NCBI RefSeq assembly: GCF_029936995.1
Contig: NZ_JAPYRE010000003.1
Span: 62,001-126,000, forward strand
Source of the DNA: Henriciella sp.
GTDB taxonomy: Bacteria; Pseudomonadota; Alphaproteobacteria; Caulobacterales; Hyphomonadaceae
Length of the DNA stretch: 64,000 bases
Direction: 5' to 3'
Part shown: piece by piece, positions 43,155 to 52,615 of the stretch
How the letters are laid out: each line of letters opens with the position of its first letter
Position numbering within the stretch: position 1 is the stretch's first letter
The notes under the pieces: generated by a model
Databases searched by the model: none
The model's input: the letters and a program-made list of their open reading frames with translations, nothing else
What the model was told of the DNA's origin: nothing
Program-made: the position numbers and the translations under genes

Positions 43155-43733
43155 ATGATCTCAGCGAGTGATACCTTCGTCATGCCCGCCAGAGAACGCC
43201 TTCTCAGAACCGTTCTCAGCCTCATCGTAAGGCACGGGGCAGAGCGTGTTACGCATCGTCTTGTGGCCGAGGCAGCCGAGCTGTCGCCAGGTACGCTTAC
43301 GTATCATTTTGCAGACAGGGACGGGATGATCCGTGAGGCTTTCCGCCTTTATATGCATGATTATCAATGCGGCCTTGATGATGCCCTTGCTGCACGGCCT
43401 TTGTCCTCGCCAGGTGAAATTGCCCGGTTCCTTACTACGCTGACCACGCTCGATCCTTCTGATGCAGAACTCGCTGTGCTGGAGTATGAACTGGTATCAC
43501 TGGCCCAGCGCGACACTGAAATCGGCGATTCAGTGAGGCTTTGGGCAGCGTGTCTGCCTGATGCTGTAACGGCGGCTCTTCAGGCACATGGCCAGGCAAA
43601 TGCTGAGGAAATGGCTAGGGTTCTTATCGCCATCTGCCGGGGTGTCGAGGCAGAGGTCCTGAGCCGGAAAGCACGAATTTTTCCGGATGAGCTGGAAAGA
43701 CGGTTGCTTCGCATCATGCAGACTGGGTGCTAG
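43155..43733 (+). CDS. TetR-family transcriptional regulator
   Basis: A 192-residue regulator. The N-terminal helix-turn-helix is ERVTHRLVAEAAELSPGTLTYHFADRDGM split around the recognition helix (about 33-60), and a helical ligand domain follows. A second possible start is the ATG at 43182 (MPARERLL); neither has a strong ribosome site. It is divergent from plsY and its stop codon overlaps that of pyrC on the other strand (CTAG, 43730-43733). No transporter or enzyme typical of TetR targets is adjacent, so it may act on itself or at a distance. It sits inside a block, pyrB-pyrC-plsY-dprA, that is usually uninterrupted in related bacteria. Confidence 0.85.
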   Translation: MISASDTFVMPARERLLRTVLSLIVRHGAERVTHRLVAEAAELSPGTLTYHFADRDGMIREAFRLYMHDYQCGLDDALAARPLSSPGEIARFLTTLTTLDPSDAELAVLEYELVSLAQRDTEIGDSVRLWAACLPDAVTAALQAHGQANAEEMARVLIAICRGVEAEVLSRKARIFPDELERRLLRIMQTGC

Positions 43734-44998
43734 CGGGAAAATACTATCTCGCCACCGATAATTGTATGCATCACGCGGCCAACCATGCGTCGACCGTCAA
43801 ATGGGGAATTGAGCGAGCGTGAAAGCAGGTTTTCCCGTTCACACAGCCACGGCTTTTCCGGATCGAACAGAATCAAGTCAGCCGGCGCCCCCTCAGCCAG
43901 ACGGCCCTGCGGTACGCCGATTATATCCGCCGGGCGGCACGTCACAGGTTTCAAGGCCTCCAGAAGAGTGATGCGTTCGTCTTGAACCAGGACCAGCAAT
44001 GCTGAAAGGACGGTTTCAAGCCCTGCGGCGCCGAAACTTGCTTCGGCAAATGGCAGGCGCTTTTCTTCAGGTGGCTGGGGATCGTGTGCAGAAACAACGG
44101 CATCAATCTCACCAGCCGTGAGCGCATCGACCAGCGCCTGACGGTCATCTTCCGAGCGGAAAGGCGGATTGACTTTGCAATAAGTGAGATAGTCGCCGAC
44201 ATCGAGTTCGTTGAAGAACAGATGATGCGCTGCAACGCTGGTATATGCCTTGACGCCATTCTGGCGGGCCTGTTTCACCATTTGAACACTGCGTGCTGTC
44301 GAAACCTGATCCACAAGGAGCGTACACCCAGTTGCTTCGGCTATTAGCAGGTCACGCGCGAGGCCAATCCATTCTGCTTCACGTGGCAAGCCTGAAAGCC
44401 CCATACGGGCAGCAAGGGCACCGGAGTTCATCACGCCGCTCGCGGCCAGGGCATGCTCGTCAGCCCGGCTGGCCACGACGGCCCCGCAGCTGGCGGCATA
44501 GGCCATTGTCCGACGGAGCACGGAGGGCTGAGAAACGGGCAGGTCGCCATTGGTGAAGAAGACCGCTCCCGACTCCGACATCAGGCCCATTTCCGCCATG
44601 GCCTCACCCCTGAGTCCTTTGGTCAGAGCTCCAGCCGGATAGATCCGGGTCTTTGCGGTTTCCCGGCTGCGATTGGCGATAAACTGAACGAGTGCGACAT
44701 CGTCTATAACGGGGTTGGTGTCAGGCATGACGACCATGCTGGTGACGCCGCCGGACAGTGCAGAACGGGAGGCAGTCGCAAGTGTTTCTTTCTGCTCGGC
44801 ACCGGGTTCGCCGGTCTTGACACGCAGGTCTATGAGGCCAGGCGCCAGGCATAGCCCGGCTGCATCTATCGTTTGGTCGGCTTTGCCATTCGCTTCGCCT
44901 ATACTGGCAATCTGGCCATTTTCGATAAGCAGGGCGCCTGTTTCGTCTATTCCATTCGCTGGACAGAGCAGGCGGGCGTTCTCAATCAGCGTCTTCAT
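43730..44998 (-). CDS. pyrC: Dihydroorotase-like protein, catalytically degenerate (PyrC'-type partner of PyrB)
   Basis: A 422-residue amidohydrolase-fold protein annotated by position as dihydroorotase. The metal-binding HxH after PGLID is replaced by R59-V-K61 ([14 protein letters not shown]). The expected His in the HCED-like strand is missing (VASRADEH), the HVST motif reads DQVST, and the catalytic TDHAPH motif reads SAHDPQ. Several metal ligands are therefore gone. In Pseudomonas an inactive dihydroorotase, PyrC', is needed structurally to assemble active aspartate transcarbamoylase; this looks like the alphaproteobacterial counterpart. It overlaps pyrB by 4 bp, supporting a 1:1 complex. 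A real dihydroorotase must be encoded elsewhere. Confidence 0.85.
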   Translation of the reverse strand: MKTLIENARLLCPANGIDETGALLIENGQIASIGEANGKADQTIDAAGLCLAPGLIDLRVKTGEPGAEQKETLATASRSALSGGVTSMVVMPDTNPVIDDVALVQFIANRSRETAKTRIYPAGALTKGLRGEAMAEMGLMSESGAVFFTNGDLPVSQPSVLRRTMAYAASCGAVVASRADEHALAASGVMNSGALAARMGLSGLPREAEWIGLARDLLIAEATGCTLLVDQVSTARSVQMVKQARQNGVKAYTSVAAHHLFFNELDVGDYLTYCKVNPPFRSEDDRQALVDALTAGEIDAVVSAHDPQPPEEKRLPFAEASFGAAGLETVLSALLVLVQDERITLLEALKPVTCRPADIIGVPQGRLAEGAPADLILFDPEKPWLCERENLLSRSLNSPFDGRRMVGRVMHTIIGGEIVFSR

Positions 44999-45945
44999 AC
45001 GCGCCTCCCTGAAAGCAGCTTCAGGACCGCTTCGCGGACCGCGACACCCATTTCCACCTGTTCGGTAATAACCGAGCGCTCTCCATCCGCGATGGCGCTT
45101 TCGATTTCGATACCTCGGTTCATCGGGCCTGGGTGCATGACGGTGGCGTCGGAAGCTGCCCGCTTCAGGCGCTCTGATGTCAGACCAAAATCACGGAAGT
45201 ATTCACGCTGGCTTGGTAGATAGGCTCCGTTCATGCGCTCAAGCTGCAACCTTAGCATCATGACGACATCAGCCTTCTCAATAGCAGCATCGAAATCGCT
45301 CATGGCGCGCGCTGCGCCCCAGGTCTCGGTGCCGGCTGGCATCAGGGTTGCTGGGCCACATAACGTGACTTCAGCGCCCAGCAAGTGCAGAGCCTGTGTC
45401 GTAGAACGTGCAACCCGCGAATGCATGATGTCGCCACAAATAGTCACTTTCAGGCCCTCGATGCGCCCCTTCGCACGTCGGATTGTGAGCGTATCGAGCA
45501 AGCCCTGTGTGGGGTGCTGGTGTGTACCGTCTCCGGCATTGATGACAGCACAATCCACCTTGCGGGAGAGAAGCTTCACACCGCCTGAGGCTGAATGCCG
45601 GATTACGATGGCATCCGGGGCCATGGCGTTCAGCGTCATGGCTGTGTCGATCAGTGTCTCGCCCTTTTTTACGCTGGACTGGGCAATCGGCATGGCGACG
45701 ACGTCGGCGCCGAGGCGCTTCGCGGCGATCTCGAAACTCGACATGGTCCGCGTCGAGTTCTCGAAGAAGAGATTTATGACGGTATTGTTCTTGAGATGCG
45801 GTTCCGGACGTTCGCCGCGTCGGGTCGCCTCAGCGAACTCTTCTGACAGATCGAGAATATGTTCGATGTCGAGCCTGGAAAGGTCTTCAATACTCAACAG
45901 ATGGGTGTGACTGAATTTGTAGGTATAGCCCGGTATGGCCGTCAT
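44995..45945 (-). CDS. pyrB: Aspartate carbamoyltransferase catalytic subunit
   Basis: PyrB, 316 residues. Carbamoyl-phosphate site motifs are [13 protein letters not shown] (about 58-70) and SSVKKGETL (about 86-94). [12 protein letters not shown] (about 138-149), [10 protein letters not shown] (about 230) and [12 protein letters not shown] (about 269-280) follow. It condenses aspartate and carbamoyl phosphate in pyrimidine synthesis. The ATG at 45945 gives [13 protein letters not shown]; the longer frame to 46044 would run into the upstream gene. No pyrI is present. The gene is coupled to the degenerate pyrC, as in organisms where the two form one complex. Confidence 0.95.
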   Translation of the reverse strand: MTAIPGYTYKFSHTHLLSIEDLSRLDIEHILDLSEEFAEATRRGERPEPHLKNNTVINLFFENSTRTMSSFEIAAKRLGADVVAMPIAQSSVKKGETLIDTAMTLNAMAPDAIVIRHSASGGVKLLSRKVDCAVINAGDGTHQHPTQGLLDTLTIRRAKGRIEGLKVTICGDIMHSRVARSTTQALHLLGAEVTLCGPATLMPAGTETWGAARAMSDFDAAIEKADVVMMLRLQLERMNGAYLPSQREYFRDFGLTSERLKRAASDATVMHPGPMNRGIEIESAIADGERSVITEQVEMGVAVREAVLKLLSGRRV

Positions 45946-46019
45946 GCCCTGCCTCTCGATTTTTGGCGGTTTATGCTCGTTTCCTGATTGGAGCAAGAGG
46001 CGGGGTGAATGAGGTAGCT

Positions 46020-46946
46020 CTAGAAAAGCCCAGCCTGCATACAAGCAAACCAGATTACCGGCATGGTGAGAATGGATAGCACGGTCTGCATCGCAATAAG
46101 ATTAGCTGCGAGGGGGGCATCACCGCCAAGCTGACGGGCCAGAATATAGGAGCTGGTTGCCGTTGGTACGGACGCGCAGATAATTGCGATCGCGAAGGGC
46201 GTGCCTGTCAGGCCAAGAAGTAGGGCTCCTGTGATTGTGAACGCAGGTAGCCCGAGAAGCCGGACCAGCGACCATGTAAGTGTCTTGAGGCCAGCGCGGC
46301 CCAGCGCAGTAATATTCATCCCGGCTCCGGCGGCGAGAAGGCCCAGCGCAATCGTGCCTTGGCCCAGAAGATCTATGGACAGATCCAGAAGTTCGGGAAT
46401 TTCGACGTCAAGCGCCGCCAGAAGGCCACCAACAGCACAAGCGATGATGAGAGGATTGCGAACAAGCTCGGCTACTGGATTGCGTCTGGGCAGGTTTGTA
46501 TGATCAGCATGAGCTGTAAGTGCCGTTACGCTTAGTATATTTGCGGCAGGGATCATGGCAGCAGCAGCTATCGAGACCAGTGCAAGACCTTCTTCGCCAA
46601 AAAGTGCGCTGCCAATCGAGAGGGCCACAAAGGTATTCCAGCGTACATTCGACTGAATGATTGAGCCGATAGCCGGGCTTTCGATATCTGGCCACTTTCG
46701 GGCCAGTAGCCCGACACCGCCGAGAAGGCATTGAGACACCATGAGGATGATGGCGAGCTTCCAGGGGGCCTCCTCAAAGGGGGCGTGGGCGAGTGCCCGA
46801 ATGATAAGCGCCGGAAACAGCACAACGTATGCCAGCCTCTCGATACCGCGCCACCCCTCATCAGGGATGACGCGCCGCCAGCCAAGGAAACGGCCAAGCG
46901 CAACGATCAGGACAACCGGGACGAGGGCAGCGAGGAAAGCGCTCAT
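46020..46946 (-). CDS. AEC-family (auxin efflux carrier-like) transporter
   Basis: A 308-residue membrane protein with about ten helices in two inverted halves. The N-terminal half has [20 protein letters not shown] and [16 protein letters not shown]; the C-terminal half has [21 protein letters not shown], with the conserved polar break in the helix. AEC proteins export or import organic acids such as malate or malonate; the substrate is unknown here. It lies between ruvX, overlapping it by 4 bp, and pyrB, and is transcribed with them, which is not a usual place for this family. Confidence 0.85.
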   Translation of the reverse strand: MSAFLAALVPVVLIVALGRFLGWRRVIPDEGWRGIERLAYVVLFPALIIRALAHAPFEEAPWKLAIILMVSQCLLGGVGLLARKWPDIESPAIGSIIQSNVRWNTFVALSIGSALFGEEGLALVSIAAAAMIPAANILSVTALTAHADHTNLPRRNPVAELVRNPLIIACAVGGLLAALDVEIPELLDLSIDLLGQGTIALGLLAAGAGMNITALGRAGLKTLTWSLVRLLGLPAFTITGALLLGLTGTPFAIAIICASVPTATSSYILARQLGGDAPLAANLIAMQTVLSILTMPVIWFACMQAGLF

Positions 46947-47419
46947 GAGGCGTTGGCGAGCCGATCTATGGCGGTTTGCAGTATGATGGCAGCCGCGGAG
47001 GCGTCTATCAGTTCAGCGCGGCGAGCACGGGAAAGATCGCCAGCGATCATGGCGCGTTCGGCCTCTGAACTGGACAGGCGTTCATCATGAAAGGCTATTG
47101 GGATGTCCTGCCGGGCCAGTATATTGCGTGCAAGCGCCCGGGCGGACTGGGCGCGTGGCCCTTCACTGCCATCCATGTTGAGTGGCAGGCCAATAATGAG
47201 GCCAGAAACCAGACGCTCGTCGATGATTACGAAGAGTCGATCCAGGGAGGGACCAAGCTTGCGGCCTTTCCTGATCGTCTCGACGGGCGAAGCGATCAGA
47301 CGGCCAGCATCGCATGCAGCAATGCCAAGCGTCTTGCTGCCGGGATCAATTCCGATGAGGGGCCCGGAGCGGGGCAGGGCAAAGAGGTCTGTGACTGGCA
47401 TGCGGGCTTGTGGTCTCAT
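46943..47419 (-). CDS. ruvX: RuvX/YqgF-family RNase H-like nuclease
   Basis: A 158-residue RNase H-fold protein linked to 16S rRNA 5'-end maturation and also proposed as a Holliday-junction resolvase. The first acidic strand is GPLIGIDPGSKTLGIA (about 19-34), the second is GLIIGLPLNMDGSEG, and the last carries FHDERLSSSEAE and the Asp in ELIDASAAAIILQ. The start at 47419 is preceded by AAGAG; ATG 47401 is an alternative. It is divergent from gatC across 60 bp. A ruvX-gatC pairing is seen in other alphaproteobacteria. Confidence 0.92.
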   Translation of the reverse strand: MRPQARMPVTDLFALPRSGPLIGIDPGSKTLGIAACDAGRLIASPVETIRKGRKLGPSLDRLFVIIDERLVSGLIIGLPLNMDGSEGPRAQSARALARNILARQDIPIAFHDERLSSSEAERAMIAGDLSRARRAELIDASAAAIILQTAIDRLANAS

Positions 47420-47479
47420 CTCTTGAATTTGCCCTGCCTAGCGCGTATCGCAACGTCTTGTCGATTGGAGAGACAGCTG

Positions 47480-47767
47480 ATGAGCGTTACAAAAGACGAT
47501 GTCCGCAAGGCCGCGCAACTGAGCCGAATTGCTGTATCTGAAGAACGCCTTGAGCCATTGGCCAATGAGCTATCTGCCATTATTGGCTGGATCGAGCAGC
47601 TGAATGAAGTTGATGTCGAGGGTGTTGAACCTATGACATCGGTTGTCGATGCGAAATTGCCTCTGCGGGACGATGTCGTCACGGACGGTAACATTCAGGA
47701 CCAGGTTCTCGCCAATGCGCCCAAGAGCGAAGACGGGTTCTTCGTGGTCCCGAAGTCCGTGGAATAA
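47480..47767 (+). CDS. gatC: Asp/Glu-tRNA amidotransferase subunit C
   Basis: A 95-residue GatC. The conserved RKAAQLSRIAVSEE (about 9-22) and NEVDVEGVEPMTSV (about 44-57) with the C-terminal FFVVPKSVE are present. It stabilises GatA in the complex that converts misacylated Glu-tRNAGln and Asp-tRNAAsn to the amide forms. The frame runs open far upstream, but the ATG at 47480 with GGAGAG just before it is clearly the start. gatA begins about 1.1 kb downstream, after two unrelated small genes. Confidence 0.95.
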   Translation: MSVTKDDVRKAAQLSRIAVSEERLEPLANELSAIIGWIEQLNEVDVEGVEPMTSVVDAKLPLRDDVVTDGNIQDQVLANAPKSEDGFFVVPKSVE

Positions 47768-47868
47768 ACCACTGTCCGATTGCTGTTAAATACAGGTCAG
47801 GAACAATCCAGCTCTTGCAGCCTTTATATGGGCAAGGGCGGGGGATGTCTTGATGATGTGAGGCGACA

Positions 47869-48180
47869 GTGGCCAATTCCGAAACGCATGCTCACCAGCC
47901 TCCCCAAGTGAATATTGCCAATCGCGAAGCGATGTTTAATCGTTTCCTGAAATTCTGCGGGTGGACAGGTCTGCATATCCTTCTCGTGACGGGATATCTG
48001 ACGCTGGTGTTCGCGATTACGATGAATTGGCTGGTGGCCTTGGTCCTGATGCTGCTGGCGGGGATTATAGGCGGATGGCTTCTGAAGCTTGGGAGCGCCT
48101 GGTATCTGAGCCTTGTTGCTCAGGTTGCGATTGTCCTGATCGCAAGACTTAGTATTTTAATATTTGTGGCACTAATTTGA
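47869..48180 (+). CDS. Small membrane protein of unknown function
   Basis: A 103-residue protein. A polar head (about 1-30) is followed by two or three hydrophobic segments: TGLHILLVTGYLTLVFAI (about 35-52), LVALVLMLLAGIIGGWLL (about 55-72), and a C-terminal hydrophobic stretch. The head and first helix (REAMFNRFLKFCGWTGLHI) faintly resemble small subunits of aa3-type cytochrome oxidases, but it is too long for that family and I do not assign it. The start is GTG 47869 with GAGG upstream. It follows gatC in the same direction after a 101-bp gap. Confidence 0.7.
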   Translation: MANSETHAHQPPQVNIANREAMFNRFLKFCGWTGLHILLVTGYLTLVFAITMNWLVALVLMLLAGIIGGWLLKLGSAWYLSLVAQVAIVLIARLSILIFVALI

Positions 48181-48188
48181 AGTGAGGG

Positions 48189-48212
48189 CCGGGGGGCATG
48201 AAGCGCCCCCGG
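48189..48212. terminator. GC-rich hairpin between convergent genes
   Basis: CCGGGGG (48189-48195) and CCCCCGG (48206-48212) pair across a short loop in the 47-bp gap between the convergent membrane-protein and lipoprotein genes. No T-run follows in either direction, so termination strength is uncertain. Confidence 0.4.
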
Positions 48213-48227
48213 GCAAGTCACAATGAA

Positions 48228-48683
48228 CTATTCTTCGCCGTCCATGTCCGCCTCCTTATCAGCACTTTCTTCATTCCATACATAGATGGCCGAAATAGGG
48301 CAGCGGATTGGCGCGATGCCAGTATTATCCGGGCCAAAAACGCTATCATATGCATAGATTGAATCGCCGCGTGTGACGCATGAGGCTGCTCGTGGTGTGT
48401 CGAAACTGATAGACTGTGCCCAATCGAGATCCGGGCAATTGCCGGTTGTCTCGATAAGGTACTCGTCATTCACGCCTTCTTCGACGATAACGGTCTTATC
48501 CATAGGGCTTCGGAAGCTGTCGATACTGGATTTAAAGCAGACCCGATCGACCTTTTCGCCAAGCCGGGCATCCTGCAGCCATTCTCTTTCTTTGGTATCC
48601 GAACCAGCATTCGAGGCGGTGCAGGCACCAAGAGCCATGAGTGCGGATATGGCAAAAGCCGGAAATGCGGTAGTCATTTGCAT
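48228..48683 (-). CDS. Putative lipoprotein, DUF6491-like
   Basis: A 151-residue protein with a lipoprotein signal: the lipobox LMALGAC places the lipidated Cys at 21. The mature part has four more cysteines (VCFKSS, NCPDLD, SCVTRGD, RCPISA) and matches by eye the DUF6491 pattern of a CF-containing start, a YLIETTGNCPDL middle and an RCPI end. It is probably periplasmic and disulfide-linked; the function is unknown. The start at 48683 has an excellent site, GGAGG, at five bases. It is transcribed against the gat genes and lies between gatC and gatA. Confidence 0.7.
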   Translation of the reverse strand: MQMTTAFPAFAISALMALGACTASNAGSDTKEREWLQDARLGEKVDRVCFKSSIDSFRSPMDKTVIVEEGVNDEYLIETTGNCPDLDWAQSISFDTPRAASCVTRGDSIYAYDSVFGPDNTGIAPIRCPISAIYVWNEESADKEADMDGEE

Positions 48684-48858
48684 GTTTCCTCCTTTGTCCT
48701 GCGGGGGATCTGGCCTTCCCAGCTGGACGTCTCTTTAGAAATGAATGTCTGGTATTACAGAAAGTTTCAAATCACAGGCATCAGTCATCGGGACTTGAAC
48801 TTTCATCATTGGCCTGCATACGAAGGGCCAACATTACTTTCAGGCAGCTGAACACGAC

Positions 48859-50331
48859 ATGACCGAATTGACCAAACTGACGCTCGCAGCCGCGCTGGAC
48901 GGGCTGAAGACAAAAGCTTTTTCCGCGACCGAGATCACGCAGGCTTTCATCGACGAGATCGAGGCATCCAATGATGCGCTGAACGCCTATGTCGTGCAGA
49001 CGCCGGAAAAAGCGCTGGAAATGGCGTCAGCTTCCGACAAACGGCTTGCCAATGGGGAGGCCGGTTCACTGGAAGGCGCACCACTCGGGGTGAAAGACCT
49101 CTATTGTACCAAGGGCGTGCGTACGACCGCCTGTTCAAACATACTCGGTGAGTTCACGCCGACCTATGAGTCGAGTGTGACCCAGCAATTGTGGGATGCT
49201 GGTGCGGTCATGCTTGGTAAGCTCAACATGGATGAGTTTGCTATGGGGTCGTCGAACGAGACCTCGCGCTTTGGTCCACCGGCCAATCCCTGGCGGCGTG
49301 AGGGATCAAACCAGACGCTTACACCTGGTGGATCATCTGGCGGGTCCGCCACGGCAGTATCCGCCAATCTCTGTCTCGGGGCGACGGCTTCTGATACGGG
49401 GGGATCGATCCGTCAGCCTGCGAGCTTTACCGGAACGGTCGGGATTAAACCGACCTACGGACGGGCGAGCCGGTATGGGATGGTGGCGTTTGCCTCTTCA
49501 CTCGACCAGGCTGGGCCGATTGCGCATACGGTCGAGGATAGTGCCATATTGCTTGAGGCGATGTGTGGGCATGATCCGAAAGACTCAACTTCTCTCTCGG
49601 AACCAGTGCCGGAATGGCGTAATGCCGTAAAACGCGGCGTGCAGGGCATGAAGATCGGCATTCCGAAAGAATACCGCGTCGAGAACATGCCCGAAGAGAT
49701 TGAGGCACTGTGGAGCCAGGGCATCGACTGGCTGAAAGAGCAGGGTGCTGAGATTGTCGATGTGTCCCTGCCACACACCAAGTATGCGCTACCCGCCTAC
49801 TATATTGTGGCGCCAGCGGAGGCGTCTTCCAACCTCGCACGTTATGACGGTATGCGTTATGGCGCGCGTGTTACCGGAGACAATCTGGTCAATACTTATG
49901 AAGGTACTCGCAGCCAGGGCTTCGGCGAAGAAGTTCAGCGTCGCCTGATGATAGGCACTTATGTGCTATCCTCTGGTTATTACGATGCATATTATCTGCG
50001 TGCCCAGAAAGTTCGCCAGAAGATCCTGAACGACTTTGTCGAGGCATTTACAGGCTGCGATGCCCTCCTGACACCGACTTGCCCATCGGCTGCCTTTGCC
50101 TATGGCGAAAAGGCTGATCCGGTGCAGATGTATCTCAATGATATCTTCACTGTAACAGCCAACCTCGCCGGGCTGCCAGGCATTTCAGTGCCGGCTGCAA
50201 TCGATAAACAGGGACTTCCGCTTGGTCTCCAAGTCATCGGTAAGGCACTTGATGAGGCCAGCTGTTTCCGTGTTGCCGGCGCTCTCGAAGAGGCGGCGGA
50301 ATTTGTCGCCAAGCCGGAGAGATGGTGGTAA
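48859..50331 (+). CDS. gatA: Asp/Glu-tRNA amidotransferase subunit A
   Basis: GatA, 490 residues, releases ammonia from glutamine for the amidotransferase. The Ser-cisSer-Lys triad is visible: Lys in [11 protein letters not shown] (about 73-83), the cis-Ser in [13 protein letters not shown] (about 155-167), and the nucleophile Ser in [14 protein letters not shown] (about 175-188). It ends with the usual [18 protein letters not shown]. The ATG at 48859 gives [10 protein letters not shown]. Two small membrane-protein genes follow before gatB, with only 10 bp to the first. Confidence 0.96.
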   Translation: MTELTKLTLAAALDGLKTKAFSATEITQAFIDEIEASNDALNAYVVQTPEKALEMASASDKRLANGEAGSLEGAPLGVKDLYCTKGVRTTACSNILGEFTPTYESSVTQQLWDAGAVMLGKLNMDEFAMGSSNETSRFGPPANPWRREGSNQTLTPGGSSGGSATAVSANLCLGATASDTGGSIRQPASFTGTVGIKPTYGRASRYGMVAFASSLDQAGPIAHTVEDSAILLEAMCGHDPKDSTSLSEPVPEWRNAVKRGVQGMKIGIPKEYRVENMPEEIEALWSQGIDWLKEQGAEIVDVSLPHTKYALPAYYIVAPAEASSNLARYDGMRYGARVTGDNLVNTYEGTRSQGFGEEVQRRLMIGTYVLSSGYYDAYYLRAQKVRQKILNDFVEAFTGCDALLTPTCPSAAFAYGEKADPVQMYLNDIFTVTANLAGLPGISVPAAIDKQGLPLGLQVIGKALDEASCFRVAGALEEAAEFVAKPERWW

Positions 50332-50341
50332 GCTGAGAGGC

Positions 50342-50611
50342 ATGTCGGTTCGAGGTCATCGCAATCTTCTGGAGCTTATTATAAGCCGGACGTTCGGTGC
50401 ACGTGTCTTCAGGTATCGGTGGGTGCGTTGGCCGATTGCTTCGCTCCTGGCGGCTCTCGCTGTCCATTCTATAGCTTCAGGCATGGCCGTTGATGGACAG
50501 GATAAAGGCGTTGCCGTTCCGGCGCTTCTGTTTCTCTTCGCCATTTTCCTTGTCGTCTTGCCGGTGTTGCCCCTGGCTGACAACTGGGATGATCACGACC
50601 GGAGTGACTAG
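50342..50611 (+). CDS. Small two-helix membrane protein of unknown function
   Basis: An 89-residue protein. A basic N-terminus (about 1-30, RGHRNLLELIISRTFGARVFRYRWVRW) precedes two hydrophobic segments (about 31-48 and 58-79) and an acidic tail. The ATG at 50342 follows GAGAGG two to five bases upstream and lies 10 bp after the gatA stop, so it is likely co-transcribed. I do not recognise the family. Confidence 0.65.
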   Translation: MSVRGHRNLLELIISRTFGARVFRYRWVRWPIASLLAALAVHSIASGMAVDGQDKGVAVPALLFLFAIFLVVLPVLPLADNWDDHDRSD

Positions 50612-50659
50612 CGCATTCCCGGGCGTGACGTGCTGAGGCACGGGTGCTAATCTGCTGAC

Positions 50660-50989
50660 ATGTCCAGACGAACGAAAACAGTGCTTTACGCGGCAGGGGC
50701 CTTTCTGGTCCTGCTGCTCGTAATATTCCTGATGGCCTGGCAACAGGGGGTTAACCCGTTTCATCCGCGAACCCGCATGTACTGGCTGCTCGCGGTTGTT
50801 GTGGCGCTATATGTCTCGATCCGGGGCGCGGTATTCGTTGAACGCATGCAGTTCCGGAAGTCACAGAAGCCCCTGTCACCTGAAGATGCGCCCAGCCGCT
50901 ACAGCTCGAAGCTGAGTGACCGTATGGCTGCACGCAAGGCGCGCGTAGAAGCGGCCCTGAAACAGGCTGATCAGCAAAAAGATAGCTGA
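50660..50989 (+). CDS. Small two-helix membrane protein of unknown function
   Basis: A 109-residue protein. The first membrane helix is VLYAAGAFLVLLLVIFLMAW (about 8-27) and the second is about 41-60, with a soluble basic tail rich in Arg/Ala/Lys (SSKLSDRMAARKARVEAALKQ). The tail looks helical and could be a coiled coil. It lies 48 bp after the previous small gene and 81 bp before gatB, same strand. The family is unrecognised. Its place inside the gat region in the same direction makes co-expression with gatAB likely. Confidence 0.65.
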   Translation: MSRRTKTVLYAAGAFLVLLLVIFLMAWQQGVNPFHPRTRMYWLLAVVVALYVSIRGAVFVERMQFRKSQKPLSPEDAPSRYSSKLSDRMAARKARVEAALKQADQQKDS

Positions 50990-51025
50990 CACTGCGGCTC
51001 TTGCGGATTGCGCTATGGCAAGGCC

Positions 51026-51039
51026 AGCATAGCTATGCT
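51026..51039. promoter_or_regulatory. 14-bp perfect palindrome upstream of gatB
   Basis: AGCATAGCTATGCT is its own reverse complement. It ends 31 bp before the gatB ATG. With no T-run following, it may be an operator or a hairpin in the gatB leader. Nothing ties it to a known regulator. Confidence 0.35.
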
Positions 51040-51070
51040 TAAACGCCTGACGAATTGATTTTATTGCGGG

Positions 51071-52591
51071 ATGAGTGGAATGAGCGAGCGCCCGACCTAT
51101 ACGCTGCAAGGTGAAACTGGAGACTGGGAACTGGTGATGGGACTTGAGGTTCATGCCCAGGTGGCTTCAGAGGCGAAGCTGTTTTCTGGTGCGTCAACAC
51201 GGTTCGGGGCAGACCCCAATTGCAATGTCTCCCTTGTCGATGCGGCGATGCCTGGCATGCTGCCGGTCATCAATCGCAAGTGTGTTGAACAGGCTGTGCG
51301 CACAGGGCTTGGTCTCAAGGCAAAGATCAACCAGTGGTCGAGGTTTGATCGTAAGAACTATTTCTATCCGGACCTGCCACAAGGCTATCAGATCAGTCAG
51401 TTCGACTTTCCAATCGTTGGCGAAGGCGAGATCGAAGTCGATGTCGAGCCGGCTCATGGCGATGCTGCCTACGCATTTCCCGTCCGCATTGAGCGGCTCC
51501 ATCTGGAACAGGATGCTGGCAAGTCGATCCATGACATGGATCCGACAGCTACGTATGTGGACCTGAACCGGTCTGGTGTTGCTTTGATGGAGATTGTGTC
51601 CAAACCGGATATAAGAAGCCCGCTGGAAGCAGCTTCTTACGTCAAGAAATTGAAGTCTATTGTTGTCGCGCTGGGCACTTGTGACGGCGACATGGAAAAG
51701 GGCAATTTGCGTGCGGATGTAAACGTATCGGTCTGCAAGCCTGGTGGTTATGAGAAGTTCCGCGAGACCGGCGATTTCAGCCATCTTGGTACACGCTGCG
51801 AACTCAAGAACATGAACTCTTTCCGCTTCATCCAGGCGGCTATCGAATATGAGGCCCGCCGCCAGATTGAAATCATTGAGGGTGGCGGCAAGGTTATACA
51901 GGAAACGCGTCTGTTCGATCCGAATAAAGGCGAGACGCGCTCCATGCGTAACAAAGAAGATGCGCATGATTACCGCTATTTTCCGGACCCGGACCTGCTT
52001 CCCTTGGAGATAGACGACCTGTTCGTCGACAATATTCGCAAGAGCCTGCCGGAACTGCCGGATGAGAAGCGCGCACGTTTTGAGAAGGACTATGGCCTTT
52101 CGCGCTATGATGCTGGTGTCCTGACGGCCGATTTCGAGCGTGCTGAATTTTTCGAAGCGGTTGCCAAGGGGCGCGATGCCAAGCTGGCCGCAAACTGGGT
52201 CAGCCAGGAGCTATTCGGTTATCTCAACCGTGCCGAGTTGGAACTTGCTGACAGTCCAGTTTCTGCAGAGCAGCTTGGCGAATTGATCGATCTCATCTCA
52301 AACGACACCATTTCCGGCAAAATCGCCAAAGACGTATTCAATCGCATGATCGATGGAGAAGGCGGTCCCGGCGATATTGTGGAAAAGCACGGCCTAAAAC
52401 AGGTCACTGATACTGGCGCCATCGAGGCGATAGTTGATGAGATCATTGCCGCAAATCCGGAGCAGGCTGAATCGGTCAAGGAGAAGCCGAAAGCGATGGG
52501 CTGGTTTGTGGGGCAGGTGATGAAAGCTTCGGGCGGAAAGGCAAATCCGCAGGCTGTCAATCAGATACTCAGGCAGAAACTCGGCTTGTGA
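51071..52591 (+). CDS. gatB: Asp/Glu-tRNA amidotransferase subunit B
   Basis: GatB, 506 residues, binds the tRNA and amidates the misacylated residue with ammonia from GatA. Conserved parts are [33 protein letters not shown] (about 94-113), the metal-site region [17 protein letters not shown], and the [15 protein letters not shown] stretch. The C-terminal YqeY-like domain (about 360-500) is complete. Two starts nine bases apart (51071 and 51080) are possible. It is the last of the split gat genes; the unknown gene at 52616 converges on it. Confidence 0.96.
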   Translation: MSGMSERPTYTLQGETGDWELVMGLEVHAQVASEAKLFSGASTRFGADPNCNVSLVDAAMPGMLPVINRKCVEQAVRTGLGLKAKINQWSRFDRKNYFYPDLPQGYQISQFDFPIVGEGEIEVDVEPAHGDAAYAFPVRIERLHLEQDAGKSIHDMDPTATYVDLNRSGVALMEIVSKPDIRSPLEAASYVKKLKSIVVALGTCDGDMEKGNLRADVNVSVCKPGGYEKFRETGDFSHLGTRCELKNMNSFRFIQAAIEYEARRQIEIIEGGGKVIQETRLFDPNKGETRSMRNKEDAHDYRYFPDPDLLPLEIDDLFVDNIRKSLPELPDEKRARFEKDYGLSRYDAGVLTADFERAEFFEAVAKGRDAKLAANWVSQELFGYLNRAELELADSPVSAEQLGELIDLISNDTISGKIAKDVFNRMIDGEGGPGDIVEKHGLKQVTDTGAIEAIVDEIIAANPEQAESVKEKPKAMGWFVGQVMKASGGKANPQAVNQILRQKLGL

Positions 52592-52615
52592 AGGCGTAGT
52601 GGCTGGCAATCAGCC

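Noticed and set aside
43037-43183. 48-residue leftward frame before the TetR gene
   Set aside because: It overlaps the TetR start, has no ribosome site, and its sequence suggests no fold.
52601-52615. GGCTG/CAGCC hairpin between gatB and the unknown gene
   Set aside because: Only a 5-bp stem with no T-run; not convincing as a terminator.
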